Shown one piece after another: positions 7,343 to 15,902 of a stretch of DNA of 64,000 nucleotides (the stretch's first letter is position 1; every line of letters begins with the position of its first letter). Where the stretch lies: positions 1,763,501 through 1,827,500 of the forward strand of contig NZ_CP087715.1 of NCBI RefSeq assembly GCF_020991125.1, in the 5' to 3' direction. The notes under the pieces were generated by a model, which was not told where the DNA came from, did not search any database, and saw nothing but the letters and a program-made list of their open reading frames with translations. Source of the DNA: Microbulbifer celer (lineage in GTDB: Bacteria > Pseudomonadota > Gammaproteobacteria > Pseudomonadales > Cellvibrionaceae). The position numbers and the translations under genes were made by a program.

Positions 7343-8626
7343 ATGGAAAGAATTCGGCTGAAGACTTCACTCTTCAACCTGAAGCACTCCCTGCAATTGC
7401 TGACAGGAATGGGCGCCAAGCTGGCCTGTTCTGCGCACTTCATCTCCGGGTTTGATCCCCAGCACATACGCTGCGACCTTCAGGCCTATTCCAGAGCCTT
7501 CCACTTGCTCTCTTTTAAATATTCGAGCGATTCCGTTCAGGCTGAACTGTGCGGAGCAGGCAAACGCACCGCACAATTTGTACCGAAGGCAGGCAGCACG
7601 CTCCTCCCAAGCGGCTGCGAGCCCAGGCTGAACCTGCCCAGCTTGCTCCAACCCGGTGACATTAATTCGCGCAATTCGCGCGTGACTGAAACCGCTATCG
7701 ATGGCAAAACCCAGAAATTATCAGACGAAATTCTGAAGGAAGATATCGAAAATGGATTCGACACTCGCGCACTTTTAGTTGTCCGCGACGGAAAGCTGAT
7801 CAGCGAAAGCTATGGCCCGGGCATCAGCAACGATACCAGACTGCTGGGGTGGTCGATGACCAAGTCGCTGACGGCCATCCTGTTCGGACGCATGGAACAA
7901 CTCGGCCTGGCCGATCCGCAAAGCGACCAACTGTTTCCCGAGTGGCAACATGACCAACGCCGTGAGATAACGCTCGAGCACCTGCTACAGATGCGCTCCG
8001 GACTCCGGTTTGATGAGCGCTATCTTCCCGGCAGTGATGTCACGAGAATGCTGTTTACCGATCCCAACTGCTGGCAGCGGGCGCTCGATAGCCCTTTGAT
8101 CCATCCGCCCGGCGCCTTCTTTGACTACGCTTCCGGCTCCACCAACCTGCTGACCCGCTGGATGCAACTGCGCCTGGGAGGCACACAGGCATGTATGGAC
8201 TTTCTCTACCGGGAACTGCTGTGGCCATTGGGAATGTCGAACACATTATTTGAGATGGATGCAAGCGGCGTTCTGGTTGGGAGTTCTTACACCTACGCCA
8301 CGGGACGCGACTGGGCACAGCTGGCGGCACTGCTGCTCAACCGGGGCCGACACAGCGGTCAGCAAATTGTCAGTGAAGACTGGGTGGCGCGGGCATTGCG
8401 CCCAAACGCCAGCGACAACGACGACCGCTATGGCTATCAGATCTGGCTGAACAGCGGTGATCGACAATCGCAGCGATATACAGATCTACCACAAGATGCC
8501 TGCTTCATGCTCGGCAATCATGAGCAGAAGATCATGATGGCTCCCAGCCTTAATACTGCCATAGTGCGCCTCGGATGGTGCGCGGCGGAGTATCCCATTG
8601 AAGAACGCTTCCGCCGCTTTTTGTGA
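7343..8626 (+). CDS. Serine hydrolase, beta-lactamase class C-like
   Basis: A 427-residue protein. The catalytic motif SMTK (Ser171-Lys174) and the second motif YAS in FDYASGSTN mark the beta-lactamase/penicillin-binding serine hydrolase fold; the KTG position seems to be replaced by a HEQK-type sequence near the end. The first 130 residues include AKLACSAHFISG, a lead-in commonly seen in esterase/6-aminohexanoate-dimer-hydrolase-like members, which normally follows a membrane anchor. No anchor or signal peptide is seen here, so the true start may be elsewhere or the protein cytoplasmic. Substrate unknown: an esterase or amidase is as likely as a beta-lactamase. It converges with the nuclease gene, 3 bp apart. 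Confidence 0.82.
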   Translation: MERIRLKTSLFNLKHSLQLLTGMGAKLACSAHFISGFDPQHIRCDLQAYSRAFHLLSFKYSSDSVQAELCGAGKRTAQFVPKAGSTLLPSGCEPRLNLPSLLQPGDINSRNSRVTETAIDGKTQKLSDEILKEDIENGFDTRALLVVRDGKLISESYGPGISNDTRLLGWSMTKSLTAILFGRMEQLGLADPQSDQLFPEWQHDQRREITLEHLLQMRSGLRFDERYLPGSDVTRMLFTDPNCWQRALDSPLIHPPGAFFDYASGSTNLLTRWMQLRLGGTQACMDFLYRELLWPLGMSNTLFEMDASGVLVGSSYTYATGRDWAQLAALLLNRGRHSGQQIVSEDWVARALRPNASDNDDRYGYQIWLNSGDRQSQRYTDLPQDACFMLGNHEQKIMMAPSLNTAIVRLGWCAAEYPIEERFRRFL

Positions 8627-8629
8627 AAA

Positions 8630-9235
8630 CTAACCCCGATGTCGCTCCAGCATGGCCAAAAGCAACTGCCCTTCCTGGGCAGAGAACCGCAACTCGTATT
8701 TTTTCGCCACTGCCATAAAACGCTTCAGATAAAAACGCTGCACGGGACTGTAGGGCGGCATCCACTGGTCTGGCCCGCGCTGCCCCTTGCTCTGATTGCG
8801 CCCGTCATCCACCAGCCACAGGTTTTCCGGGTCTTCGGCGAAGCGACGCTTTTGCTTCTGAGTCCAGCCAGCGCCACCGTGATCGTGGGCCCATTTGAGT
8901 GGAACGATATGCTCCACATCCAGGTCCGATGCCTTTTCATAGAAAGCGCCGGTATATGGGTCCATCCACAACCCGTCGGCAACGGTGCACTCGCGTGCAT
9001 TGGTAAAAGTGACCGGCGCCAGTGAAAAGCGAATCAACAGCTCGTGACGAGTGTTCTGGCAATCGCGATCTTCGTCGGACCAGCGCGGTAACCATTCGTG
9101 CCGATCATAATCCGCAACATCATCTGCAGCGTCAGCAAACGACATGGCGCTCAACAGGGCCGCTACGACAGCTGCGATCAGCCTGCCAGTTCTCGGTCGA
9201 AACAAACTCAAGCGCTGAAAATGCAGAATAGACAT
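8630..9235 (-). CDS. Secreted HNH endonuclease (DUF1524/GmrSD C-terminal type)
   Basis: 201 residues from ATG 9235, chosen because GGGGGGAAGG lies immediately upstream. Residues 1-36 form a signal peptide with an Arg-rich start, ending SFADA. The mature part has DRDCQNTRHELL, DLDVEHIVPLKWAHDHG (His-Ile-Val-Pro, the HNH motif) and ENLWLVDDGRNQSKG, the arrangement of small secreted HNH nucleases related to the C-terminal domain of GmrSD. It probably degrades DNA outside the cytoplasm for nutrient use or biofilm remodelling. Two Cys may form a disulfide. It is monocistronic and convergent with the serine hydrolase gene. Confidence 0.85.
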   Translation of the reverse strand: MSILHFQRLSLFRPRTGRLIAAVVAALLSAMSFADAADDVADYDRHEWLPRWSDEDRDCQNTRHELLIRFSLAPVTFTNARECTVADGLWMDPYTGAFYEKASDLDVEHIVPLKWAHDHGGAGWTQKQKRRFAEDPENLWLVDDGRNQSKGQRGPDQWMPPYSPVQRFYLKRFMAVAKKYELRFSAQEGQLLLAMLERHRG

Positions 9236-9439
9236 CCTTCCCCCCTTATTCATTCAGCGGAGCACAAAAGTGCAACAGGTACGATCGTACCTCAGAGGGA
9301 GTGGCGCGAAAATCCTCTAATTGGAAAAATGGAACCAAATCCTCAACGCCGAAGTCGCCTGTCGCCATCAGACACAGGTTCGCAACGGTGTCGATTCAAT
9401 TGCGGTGCGCGAAACTCGGCGTATAGAGCGCTTTGCGAC

Positions 9440-10009
9440 TCAGGAAGGGCCGTTGTGGGAGTCGTCCATCAACGCCGGCCATGCGGCCTTGAGGTAAACG
9501 ACCATGGTCCAGAGGGTCAGTGCGGCGGCGACATAAAGCAGGATGTACCCAATGGTCTCCATCACCGGGAATTCGCGTACATCGAATGCCAGCAACACGA
9601 TGATGGCCGCCATCTGGGCGGTGGTCTTGATCTTGCCGATGTAGTTGACCGCCACGCTATTACGCAAACCCAATCCGGCCATCCATTCCCGCAACGCGGA
9701 GACTGCGATCTCGCGGCCGATGATGATGGCTGCTGCGATCGTGAAAAAAGCGTCATTGTGGAGATCCACCAGTAGCACCAATGCGGTGGCGACCATCAGC
9801 TTGTCTGCAACAGGATCAAGGAATGCGCCAAAGGGGGTAGATTGATTGAGCTTGCGCGCCACATAGCCATCGAGCCAGTCGGTAGCGGCAGCAGCAGAAA
9901 AAATCACCGCAGAGGCGATGTAGCTCCATTGGTAAGGAAGGTAAAAAACCAGCACGAATACCGGGATCAGCGCCACGCGCAAAAGGGTCAATTGGTTGGC
10001 GAGAGTCAT
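9440..10009 (-). CDS. pgsA: CDP-diacylglycerol-glycerol-3-phosphate 3-phosphatidyltransferase
   Basis: 189 residues from ATG 10009, with AAGGA upstream. The CDP-alcohol phosphotransferase signature DG-x2-AR-x8-G-x3-D-x3-D is present in DGYVARKLNQSTPFGAFLDPVADK. Four to five membrane segments surround it. It condenses CDP-diacylglycerol with glycerol-3-phosphate to phosphatidylglycerol phosphate, the first committed step to phosphatidylglycerol and cardiolipin, in the inner membrane. It lies 110 bp after uvrC on the same strand, keeping the gacA-uvrC-pgsA order of gammaproteobacteria. Confidence 0.95.
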   Translation of the reverse strand: MTLANQLTLLRVALIPVFVLVFYLPYQWSYIASAVIFSAAAATDWLDGYVARKLNQSTPFGAFLDPVADKLMVATALVLLVDLHNDAFFTIAAAIIIGREIAVSALREWMAGLGLRNSVAVNYIGKIKTTAQMAAIIVLLAFDVREFPVMETIGYILLYVAAALTLWTMVVYLKAAWPALMDDSHNGPS

Positions 10010-10119
10010 GCAGATCCTTATACAGTCGCTGATCATACTTATTTGGCAGTGCGTAACTTACCAAGCCGGCATGAGAAAATAAACGTCAGTTCGCTTCAGG
10101 GCCCTAAAGTAGCTGGACC

Positions 10120-11934
10120 CTACTCCTGATGCAGGGTTGAGTATATGTCCTGAGCCAGTTTACGGCTGATCCCCTCAACACTGGCAAGATCATTCACCGA
10201 GGCACGGCGTATCTCCTGTAACCCCCCAAAGTGGTGAAGCAACGCCCGCCGGCGCGACGGACCGACACCAGGAATACCCTCGAGCGGAGACTCCCGGCGC
10301 TTTTTATCCCGCCGCTGGCGGTGGCCTGTAATGGCAAAACGGTGCGCCTCATCGCGGACCTGCTGAATCAGGTGTAGTGCGGGCGAGTCCGACTCCAATA
10401 CCAGCTCGCGATTATCCGCCACCACATGCAGGATCTCGAATCCCGCCTTACGGGTGGTGCCTTTGGCGACACCGATAATCTGCACCCCGGTAACTCCCAG
10501 CTCATTGAGTGTATCCACCGCCTGGCTGACCTGGCCTTTACCGCCATCGATCAGCAGGATATTCGGAAAGCGCCCTTCCCCGCTGGAGAGGCGAGTATAG
10601 CGACGTTTCAGGGCCTGCCCCATCGCCGCGTAGTCGTCACCCGCCTGAACCCCCTCGATATTGAACCGCCGATAGTCGGACTTCACCGGCCCGCCGGTAT
10701 CAAAAACCACGCAAGACGCCACGGTCGCCTCGCCACTGGAGTGGCTGATATCAAAACACTCCAGGCGCTCCGGAAGCGCCTCAAGGTGTAACACTTCCCG
10801 CAGATTCTCAAACCGGTCCTGCAGCTTTTGTTGAGAAGCGGTGCGGCTCTGCAGGTTCTGCGCCGCCGCCTGCTGCGCCATCTCCACCCAACTGGCGCGA
10901 TTGCCCCGCAACCGGTGCACGATGGTAATGTCCTTCCCCGCGCTGGAAGTCAGCGCCTGCTGGATGGCCTCCTCGTCCTCCAGCAGTTCCGACACCAGGA
11001 TTTCCCGCGGCAACTCCCGCTGGGTCCCCAGATAGAACTGGGGAATGAACGCAGACAACAAGTCCGCGTCACTCAACCCCAGTTTTTCGCTCGGGTAATA
11101 ACTGCGGCTACCGAGAATACGCCCCTGGCGGATAAACAGGACATGCACACAACAGAGACCACCTTGCGTGGCAACACCGAGCACATCCACATTGGCACCG
11201 CCACTTTCTGCAATCTGATCAGACTGTAAGCGACGCAGCGCAACAATCTGATCCCGCAGGCGCGCCGCCTGCTCAAAAGCCAGGGCACGGGAGGCCTCGT
11301 CCATCTGTTCCGCCAGCTCCTTGATGATGCTGTCGCTCTTGCCAGCCAGAAACATCTGTGCGTGGCGAACGTCAGCCTGATAGTCGTCCGCGCTGATAAA
11401 ATCCACACAAGGCGCGGTACAGCGCTCTATCTGGTATTGCAGGCAGGGCCGGGAGCGGTTGGCGAAGACGCTGTCTTCACAGGCCCGGATACGGAAAGTT
11501 TTCTGCAGAAAATTGAGACTGTCTCGCACAGAAGATGCGTTGGGGAAAGGCCCGAAGTAATCCCCTTTTTTACGTTTGGCACCGCGGTGCAGGGCAATGC
11601 GGGGGAATGTGTCTTTACTGGAAAGGAAGATGTAAGGGTAGCCCTTGTCATCTTTCAGCATCACATTATAGGTGGGACGCTGAGACTTGATCAGGCTCTG
11701 CTCGAGTACCAGGGCTTCGGTCTCACTGCGAGTTACGGTCACCTCGATGTCCGCAATCCGCTGCACCAGTGCCATGGTCTTGGCGGTGAGGCCACTGCCG
11801 CGAAAATAACTGCTGAGACGGTTGCGCAGGTTTTTCGCCTTTCCGACATACAGCACTTTGCCCGCCTCATCGAACATCTGGTAGACGCCCGGCTTGCGGG
11901 TTACCGTGGTGAGAAAGCGTTTGCTGTCGAACAT
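10120..11934 (-). CDS. uvrC: Excinuclease ABC subunit C
   Basis: 604 residues, the normal UvrC length. The N-terminal GIY-YIG nuclease is seen at GVYQMF...VLYVGKAKNLRNRL (about residues 15-45) and makes the 3' incision. A UVR motif that contacts UvrB lies near residue 205. The RNase H-like 5' nuclease domain starts around 390 (ECFDISHSSGE), and two helix-hairpin-helix motifs lie at the C-terminus (LEGIPGVGPSRRRALL, ASVEGISRKLAQ). It nicks both sides of bulky lesions in the UvrBC-DNA complex. It is preceded by gacA, with a hairpin terminator between them that would act as an attenuator. Confidence 0.97.
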   Translation of the reverse strand: MFDSKRFLTTVTRKPGVYQMFDEAGKVLYVGKAKNLRNRLSSYFRGSGLTAKTMALVQRIADIEVTVTRSETEALVLEQSLIKSQRPTYNVMLKDDKGYPYIFLSSKDTFPRIALHRGAKRKKGDYFGPFPNASSVRDSLNFLQKTFRIRACEDSVFANRSRPCLQYQIERCTAPCVDFISADDYQADVRHAQMFLAGKSDSIIKELAEQMDEASRALAFEQAARLRDQIVALRRLQSDQIAESGGANVDVLGVATQGGLCCVHVLFIRQGRILGSRSYYPSEKLGLSDADLLSAFIPQFYLGTQRELPREILVSELLEDEEAIQQALTSSAGKDITIVHRLRGNRASWVEMAQQAAAQNLQSRTASQQKLQDRFENLREVLHLEALPERLECFDISHSSGEATVASCVVFDTGGPVKSDYRRFNIEGVQAGDDYAAMGQALKRRYTRLSSGEGRFPNILLIDGGKGQVSQAVDTLNELGVTGVQIIGVAKGTTRKAGFEILHVVADNRELVLESDSPALHLIQQVRDEAHRFAITGHRQRRDKKRRESPLEGIPGVGPSRRRALLHHFGGLQEIRRASVNDLASVEGISRKLAQDIYSTLHQE

Positions 11935-11955
11935 GGAAGCCTGTTAATACTAAAA

Positions 11956-11973
11956 AGGGGCCTGCTGGCCCCT
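11956..11973 (-). terminator. Intrinsic terminator between gacA and uvrC
   Basis: On the minus strand AGGGGCC-AGCA-GGCCCCT is followed immediately by TTTTTAG, a textbook Rho-independent terminator. It sits within the gacA-uvrC-pgsA cluster, so read-through or a separate uvrC promoter is required. Confidence 0.8.
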
Positions 11974-12018
11974 GCTCTCTACAACTACACTCAACCCCGG
12001 TTGCCGGCTCGGTTCAGA

Positions 12019-12663
12019 CTAGAGTGCCTCTTCCGGATCCAGCACATTGTGCTTGACCGCCAGCAACGTCAGCTCCACATCAGAGTGAAGGCCGAGCTTT
12101 TCAAAAATACGATACCGATAGGTATTGACAGTTTTAGGGCTTACGGAGAGCGTTTCGGCAATTTCTGCCACCCGACTACCATTCACAATCATCACCGCGG
12201 TCTGCAGCTCACGATCGGAAAGGTCACTGAAAGGCGAGGCATTACCTTTGGCCTTGTTCCATACCAGGCGACCCGCTATGGAACTACTGATATAGGTTTC
12301 ACCTGCCATGACCGCGCGAACGGCACGCACCATTTCTTCAAGGTCGGCGCCCTTGGTGACATACCCCTTGGCCCCGGCCTCAATCAGGCGAATGGGAAAC
12401 AGCTCATCGTCCAGAGCACTGACCGCCACTACCCGAGCTTCCGGGAAGCGCGTGAGTACTTTTCGGGTCGCCTCAATACCACCCATACCCGGCATCCTCA
12501 CGTCCATGAGAATAACATCAACTTCAGAGGCGCGTACGAACGCGACTGCCTCTTCTCCGCTGTTGGCTTCACCTACTACTTCAATATCACCGACATCGGC
12601 CAGCATACGGGATATCCCCATACGCACCAGGTCGTGATCGTCTACCACTAAGACTTTGATCAA
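12019..12663 (-). CDS. gacA: GacA/UvrY-type response regulator
   Basis: From TTG 12663 the protein starts MIKVLVVDDHDLVRMG and has 214 residues, exactly as GacA/UvrY; GGGG lies a few bases upstream. A GTG at 12678 is the alternative start. The receiver domain has Asp9/Asp10 and the phosphoacceptor Asp54 in ILMDVRMPG. The C-terminal LuxR-type helix-turn-helix is LSVSPKTVNTYRYRIFEKLGL. In the family this regulator, phosphorylated by the GacS/BarA kinase, activates the small RNAs that titrate CsrA/RsmA. It heads the uvrC-pgsA cluster. The kinase gene is not in this window. Confidence 0.92.
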   Translation of the reverse strand: MIKVLVVDDHDLVRMGISRMLADVGDIEVVGEANSGEEAVAFVRASEVDVILMDVRMPGMGGIEATRKVLTRFPEARVVAVSALDDELFPIRLIEAGAKGYVTKGADLEEMVRAVRAVMAGETYISSSIAGRLVWNKAKGNASPFSDLSDRELQTAVMIVNGSRVAEIAETLSVSPKTVNTYRYRIFEKLGLHSDVELTLLAVKHNVLDPEEAL

Positions 12664-12963
12664 ATTAGCCCCAACCACGGATCTACAGTAGGCCGACGCA
12701 AGAATTTCCTACTCGACTTTCCTTGCGCGAACCAGATTTTTCTTTTTTGCCCAGGCTGCGTAAAACAAGCCAGGGGTCCATCCACAGAGCCCTTGGAAAA
12801 CATACCAGACAAACCGAATTCTGCAAAGGTAACCCGTACCATTTCGCATGCGAGGGTTATTTCAACTATTTGATATCCGGTAATTTTTTATGTAGGCGCT
12901 AAGCCCGCTCACAGTCAAAAGCTCTACAGGGAAAGAGAGGACCACTGCAATGGTGTTAAGGAC
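12664..12963. other. Intergenic region upstream of gacA
   Basis: 300 bp between gacA and murB, both transcribed leftward. It must hold the gacA promoter. A TCGCATGCGA palindrome (12844-12853) and AT-rich stretches are seen but no convincing -35/-10 pair or small gene. Confidence 0.4.
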
Positions 12964-13986
12964 TCAGGGGTAAAAGCGCGGTTCCGGCTCCAGCGTGACT
13001 CCGAACTTGTGCTGTATATCTGCAGCAATTTCGCGCGCCAGCGAGACCACTTGGCCGCCTTCCCGATGGCCGGGATTAACCAGTACCAGTGCCTGCCGAT
13101 CATGAACGCCTACGCCATCCCGCAAGCGGCCCTTCCAGCCCGCCTGATCGATCAACCAGCCAGCTGCCAGCTTCCAGTCATCACCCGTGGAAAATGCCAC
13201 CAGTTCTGGATGTTGTGCTTTGAGTGCCACATATTGGGCATCGCTCACAATCGGGTTTTTGAAGAAGCTTCCGGCATTGGGGATGTCCACCGGGTTGGGG
13301 AGCTTGCTGTTGCGAATCGCAATGACTGCCTCTGCAACCTGCTCGGGCGTGAGAGGTGTAGCGCTGCTTTCAGCACTCGCCAGGTATTGTGCCAACGCGG
13401 GGTACCCGATTTTCGGCTGCCACTCTTGGGGCAACTTCAGTGTCACCTCACAGATGATATAGCGATCCCGGGCTGCGCGCTTGAACACGCTATCGCGATA
13501 CCCAAACTCACACTCTGCCGCAGTGAAGCGCAACAGGTCACCGGTGGCAATATCCATCGCCTGCAGACTGTCAAAGGTATCTTTAAGCTCAACGCCATAG
13601 GCGCCGATATTCTGTATGGGTGCCGCACCGATATTGCCAGGAATCAACGCCAGGTTTTCGAGACCACCGAGCCCCGCTTCCACACTGCGCATCACCAGCT
13701 GATGCCAATTCTCTCCCGCCGCCGCACAAATCCGGGTAGCCCCACCCTCTTCGCACATCGTTAGCCCTTTAAGGCCAACGTGAATAGCGACACCGGGAAA
13801 GTCATCGGTCAGAACGATATTGCTGCCGCCGCCCAGAGGCAGGATGGGCAACTTTTTGTCACGGGCAAAAGTGAGGGCTTCGCGCAACGCGTCAATGGAG
13901 GTAACCGCGGCGAAGTAGCGCGCGCGGGCTGCAATGGTCAAGGTATTGAAGGGTTGCAGATCTGCGTCTTTCTGAATCATCTTCAC
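12964..13986 (-). CDS. murB: UDP-N-acetylenolpyruvoylglucosamine reductase
   Basis: 340 residues (E. coli MurB 342). FAD-binding elements LPLGGGSNIVLTDDF and ENLALIPGNIGAAPIQNIGAYG are present, and the catalytic serine region is NAGSFFKNP. It reduces UDP-GlcNAc-enolpyruvate to UDP-MurNAc with NADPH, an early cytoplasmic step of peptidoglycan synthesis. It is a type I MurB, with the extra C-terminal segment ending in EPRFYP. It is last in the leftward cell-envelope cluster, 93 bp after kdsB; the phosphatase gene often found between these two in Pseudomonas is absent. Confidence 0.96.
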   Translation of the reverse strand: MKMIQKDADLQPFNTLTIAARARYFAAVTSIDALREALTFARDKKLPILPLGGGSNIVLTDDFPGVAIHVGLKGLTMCEEGGATRICAAAGENWHQLVMRSVEAGLGGLENLALIPGNIGAAPIQNIGAYGVELKDTFDSLQAMDIATGDLLRFTAAECEFGYRDSVFKRAARDRYIICEVTLKLPQEWQPKIGYPALAQYLASAESSATPLTPEQVAEAVIAIRNSKLPNPVDIPNAGSFFKNPIVSDAQYVALKAQHPELVAFSTGDDWKLAAGWLIDQAGWKGRLRDGVGVHDRQALVLVNPGHREGGQVVSLAREIAADIQHKFGVTLEPEPRFYP

Positions 13987-14079
13987 CGGTTTGTTGTCTC
14001 AGCGAGCCCCGGCGGCAAAAAACCCGCGCAAAGAGCTGGTCGGGGCACTCGATATGGTGCGGGTGCTGGCTGTGGGGCT

Positions 14080-14868
14080 TCAGGAAAAGTACGCGCGCAT
14101 GCGCTCCAGGTCCTGAGTGGTGTCTACGCCGCCAGGTACTTCGGCACACGCATCCGCCACATGTATTTCATGACCGTTATACAGAAAGCGCAACTGCTCC
14201 AATGACTCGAATCTCTCAAGAGGCGCCATGGGCCAGGACACGAACAGGCGCAACAGGCCCGCCCTGTAAGCATAGATGCCAATATGCCGGCGTGGGTTTA
14301 GCCCTTCGGGCAAGCTCGCGTGGCCCGCATCCTCAGCGAACGCATCGCGCGGCCACGGAATGGGAGCGCGGGAAAAGTAGCGGGCAAGCCCGGACTTATC
14401 GCCCACCACCTTGACGATATTCGGGTTGCGAAAATCTTCAAGACTCTCAATCGGCTCCGCCAGTGTGGCGACGCCGGCCGCCCGGTTGTGTGCGAGATTA
14501 CGCGCTACCTGGTCGATCACTGCTGGCGGAATCAGTGGCTCATCCCCCTGTACATTGACCAGAATCCGGTCATCAGACAACTTCAGCTGTTTCGCAACTT
14601 CCTGAAGCCTGTCGGTACCGGAGGCATGGTCCGGCGCTGTCATGCACACCCGGCCACCAAACGCTTGCACCGCTTCCGCGACGCGGGTGTCATCGGTTGC
14701 TACCACCACGCGCTCAGCACCACTCTCACTCGCGCGCTCGTAAACCCGCTGCACCATGGTCTTGCCACCAATATCCGCCAGTGGCTTGCCTGGCAACCGG
14801 CTGGACCCGAAACGGGCGGGGATGATCACATCGAAGGAAACCGGAACACCCGGCTGCAAATCGCTCAT
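14080..14868 (-). CDS. kdsB: 3-deoxy-manno-octulosonate cytidylyltransferase
   Basis: 262 residues. The nucleotide-binding start [16 protein letters not shown] and the segments [10 protein letters not shown] and GIYAYR are diagnostic of CMP-Kdo synthetase. It activates Kdo with CTP for attachment to lipid A in the cytoplasm. Its start overlaps the lpxK stop by 4 bp, so the two are translationally coupled. The Trm112-like small gene present between lpxK and kdsB in Pseudomonas is missing here. Confidence 0.96.
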   Translation of the reverse strand: MSDLQPGVPVSFDVIIPARFGSSRLPGKPLADIGGKTMVQRVYERASESGAERVVVATDDTRVAEAVQAFGGRVCMTAPDHASGTDRLQEVAKQLKLSDDRILVNVQGDEPLIPPAVIDQVARNLAHNRAAGVATLAEPIESLEDFRNPNIVKVVGDKSGLARYFSRAPIPWPRDAFAEDAGHASLPEGLNPRRHIGIYAYRAGLLRLFVSWPMAPLERFESLEQLRFLYNGHEIHVADACAEVPGGVDTTQDLERMRAYFS

Positions 14869-15896
14869 ACAGGCTCGAAACTCTCAAGATGCTGATGAAT
14901 CTGCTGGTAGAAAAAGTCAGGCAAAGTAGCCTGCACTTCCAGCGCCCACCAATGGCTTTGCCAGAAATCGCGGCACTTGACGGCGTCTTTCATGGTCATG
15001 ATGACGGGGGTGATACCGTCCAATTGCAGCTCTGTCTGGCTGAACTGGTGGTGATCCGGAAATGCCATTTCCATGACGTTGTAGCCCAAGTCCCGCAGTG
15101 ACTGGAAAAACCGCTGGGGATTGCCAATGGCGGCAACGCCGTGGCACGGCCCCATCTCCGGGCCGGACTCCAATTTCAACGTCGAAGTCTGATCCAGGTT
15201 GAACTGGTGCCACCGGGATGGTTGCAGGGTCATCACGAAATCCGCCTGCTCTCCGCACTGGGAAGCCACCACTTCAGTCGGCTCGCCATTGAAGACAACG
15301 ATGTCCACGGTGTTCAGGCGCTCTGCAGATTCGCGCAAAGGACCGCGGGGCAATAGATGTTCGTTGCCCAATCCACGGCCGCCGTCCACCACACAGATTT
15401 CCAGGCTGCGCCACAAGCCATAATGCTGCAGTCCATCATCCGCAAGAATCACATCGCATCCGTGGTCATCGATCAGCGCTTGCGCCGCTTCCGCCCGCTT
15501 TGGCGACACCATGACCGGCAACCCGGTCATGAGATGAAGCATCAAAGGCTCATCCCCGGACTCGAGCGGATGGGACTGCGCGGTAACATGGTAAGGATAG
15601 GTGGAGGCGCGCCCACCGTAGCCGCGACTGACAATACCGGGCTTTTTGCCCCGCTCACGCAGCCAGCGGCCAAGCTCCGCAACCAACGGCGTCTTGCCGG
15701 CACCTCCCACGGTAATGTTGCCCACCACAATCACCGGCACCGGCAGAGGTTTGGGCTTTTTGCGCAGCCGGCGCCAGCGGCTCGCCTGCTTGAAGGCCAC
15801 TTCCAACGGTGCCAGCAGTGGCAACTGCATGGCATCGCTGTCCCCGCCCTCAGAGGCGGGATACCAGCGTTTGTTTAACCAGTCTTCCAGTGCCAT
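14865..15896 (-). CDS. lpxK: Tetraacyldisaccharide 4'-kinase
   Basis: 343 residues. The P-loop [14 protein letters not shown], preceded by VPVIVV, and the segments GYGGRAS and LADDGLQHY are typical of LpxK. It phosphorylates the 4' position of the lipid A disaccharide, the sixth step of the Raetz pathway, at the inner face of the inner membrane. It lies 6 bp after msbA and overlaps kdsB by 4 bp, forming a compact lipid A/Kdo operon. Confidence 0.96.
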   Translation of the reverse strand: MALEDWLNKRWYPASEGGDSDAMQLPLLAPLEVAFKQASRWRRLRKKPKPLPVPVIVVGNITVGGAGKTPLVAELGRWLRERGKKPGIVSRGYGGRASTYPYHVTAQSHPLESGDEPLMLHLMTGLPVMVSPKRAEAAQALIDDHGCDVILADDGLQHYGLWRSLEICVVDGGRGLGNEHLLPRGPLRESAERLNTVDIVVFNGEPTEVVASQCGEQADFVMTLQPSRWHQFNLDQTSTLKLESGPEMGPCHGVAAIGNPQRFFQSLRDLGYNVMEMAFPDHHQFSQTELQLDGITPVIMTMKDAVKCRDFWQSHWWALEVQATLPDFFYQQIHQHLESFEPV

Positions 15897-15902
15897 TCCT
15901 AT

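Noticed and set aside
12844..12853. TCGCATGCGA palindrome upstream of gacA as an operator
   Set aside because: Short and without a matching promoter context or second site; could occur by chance.
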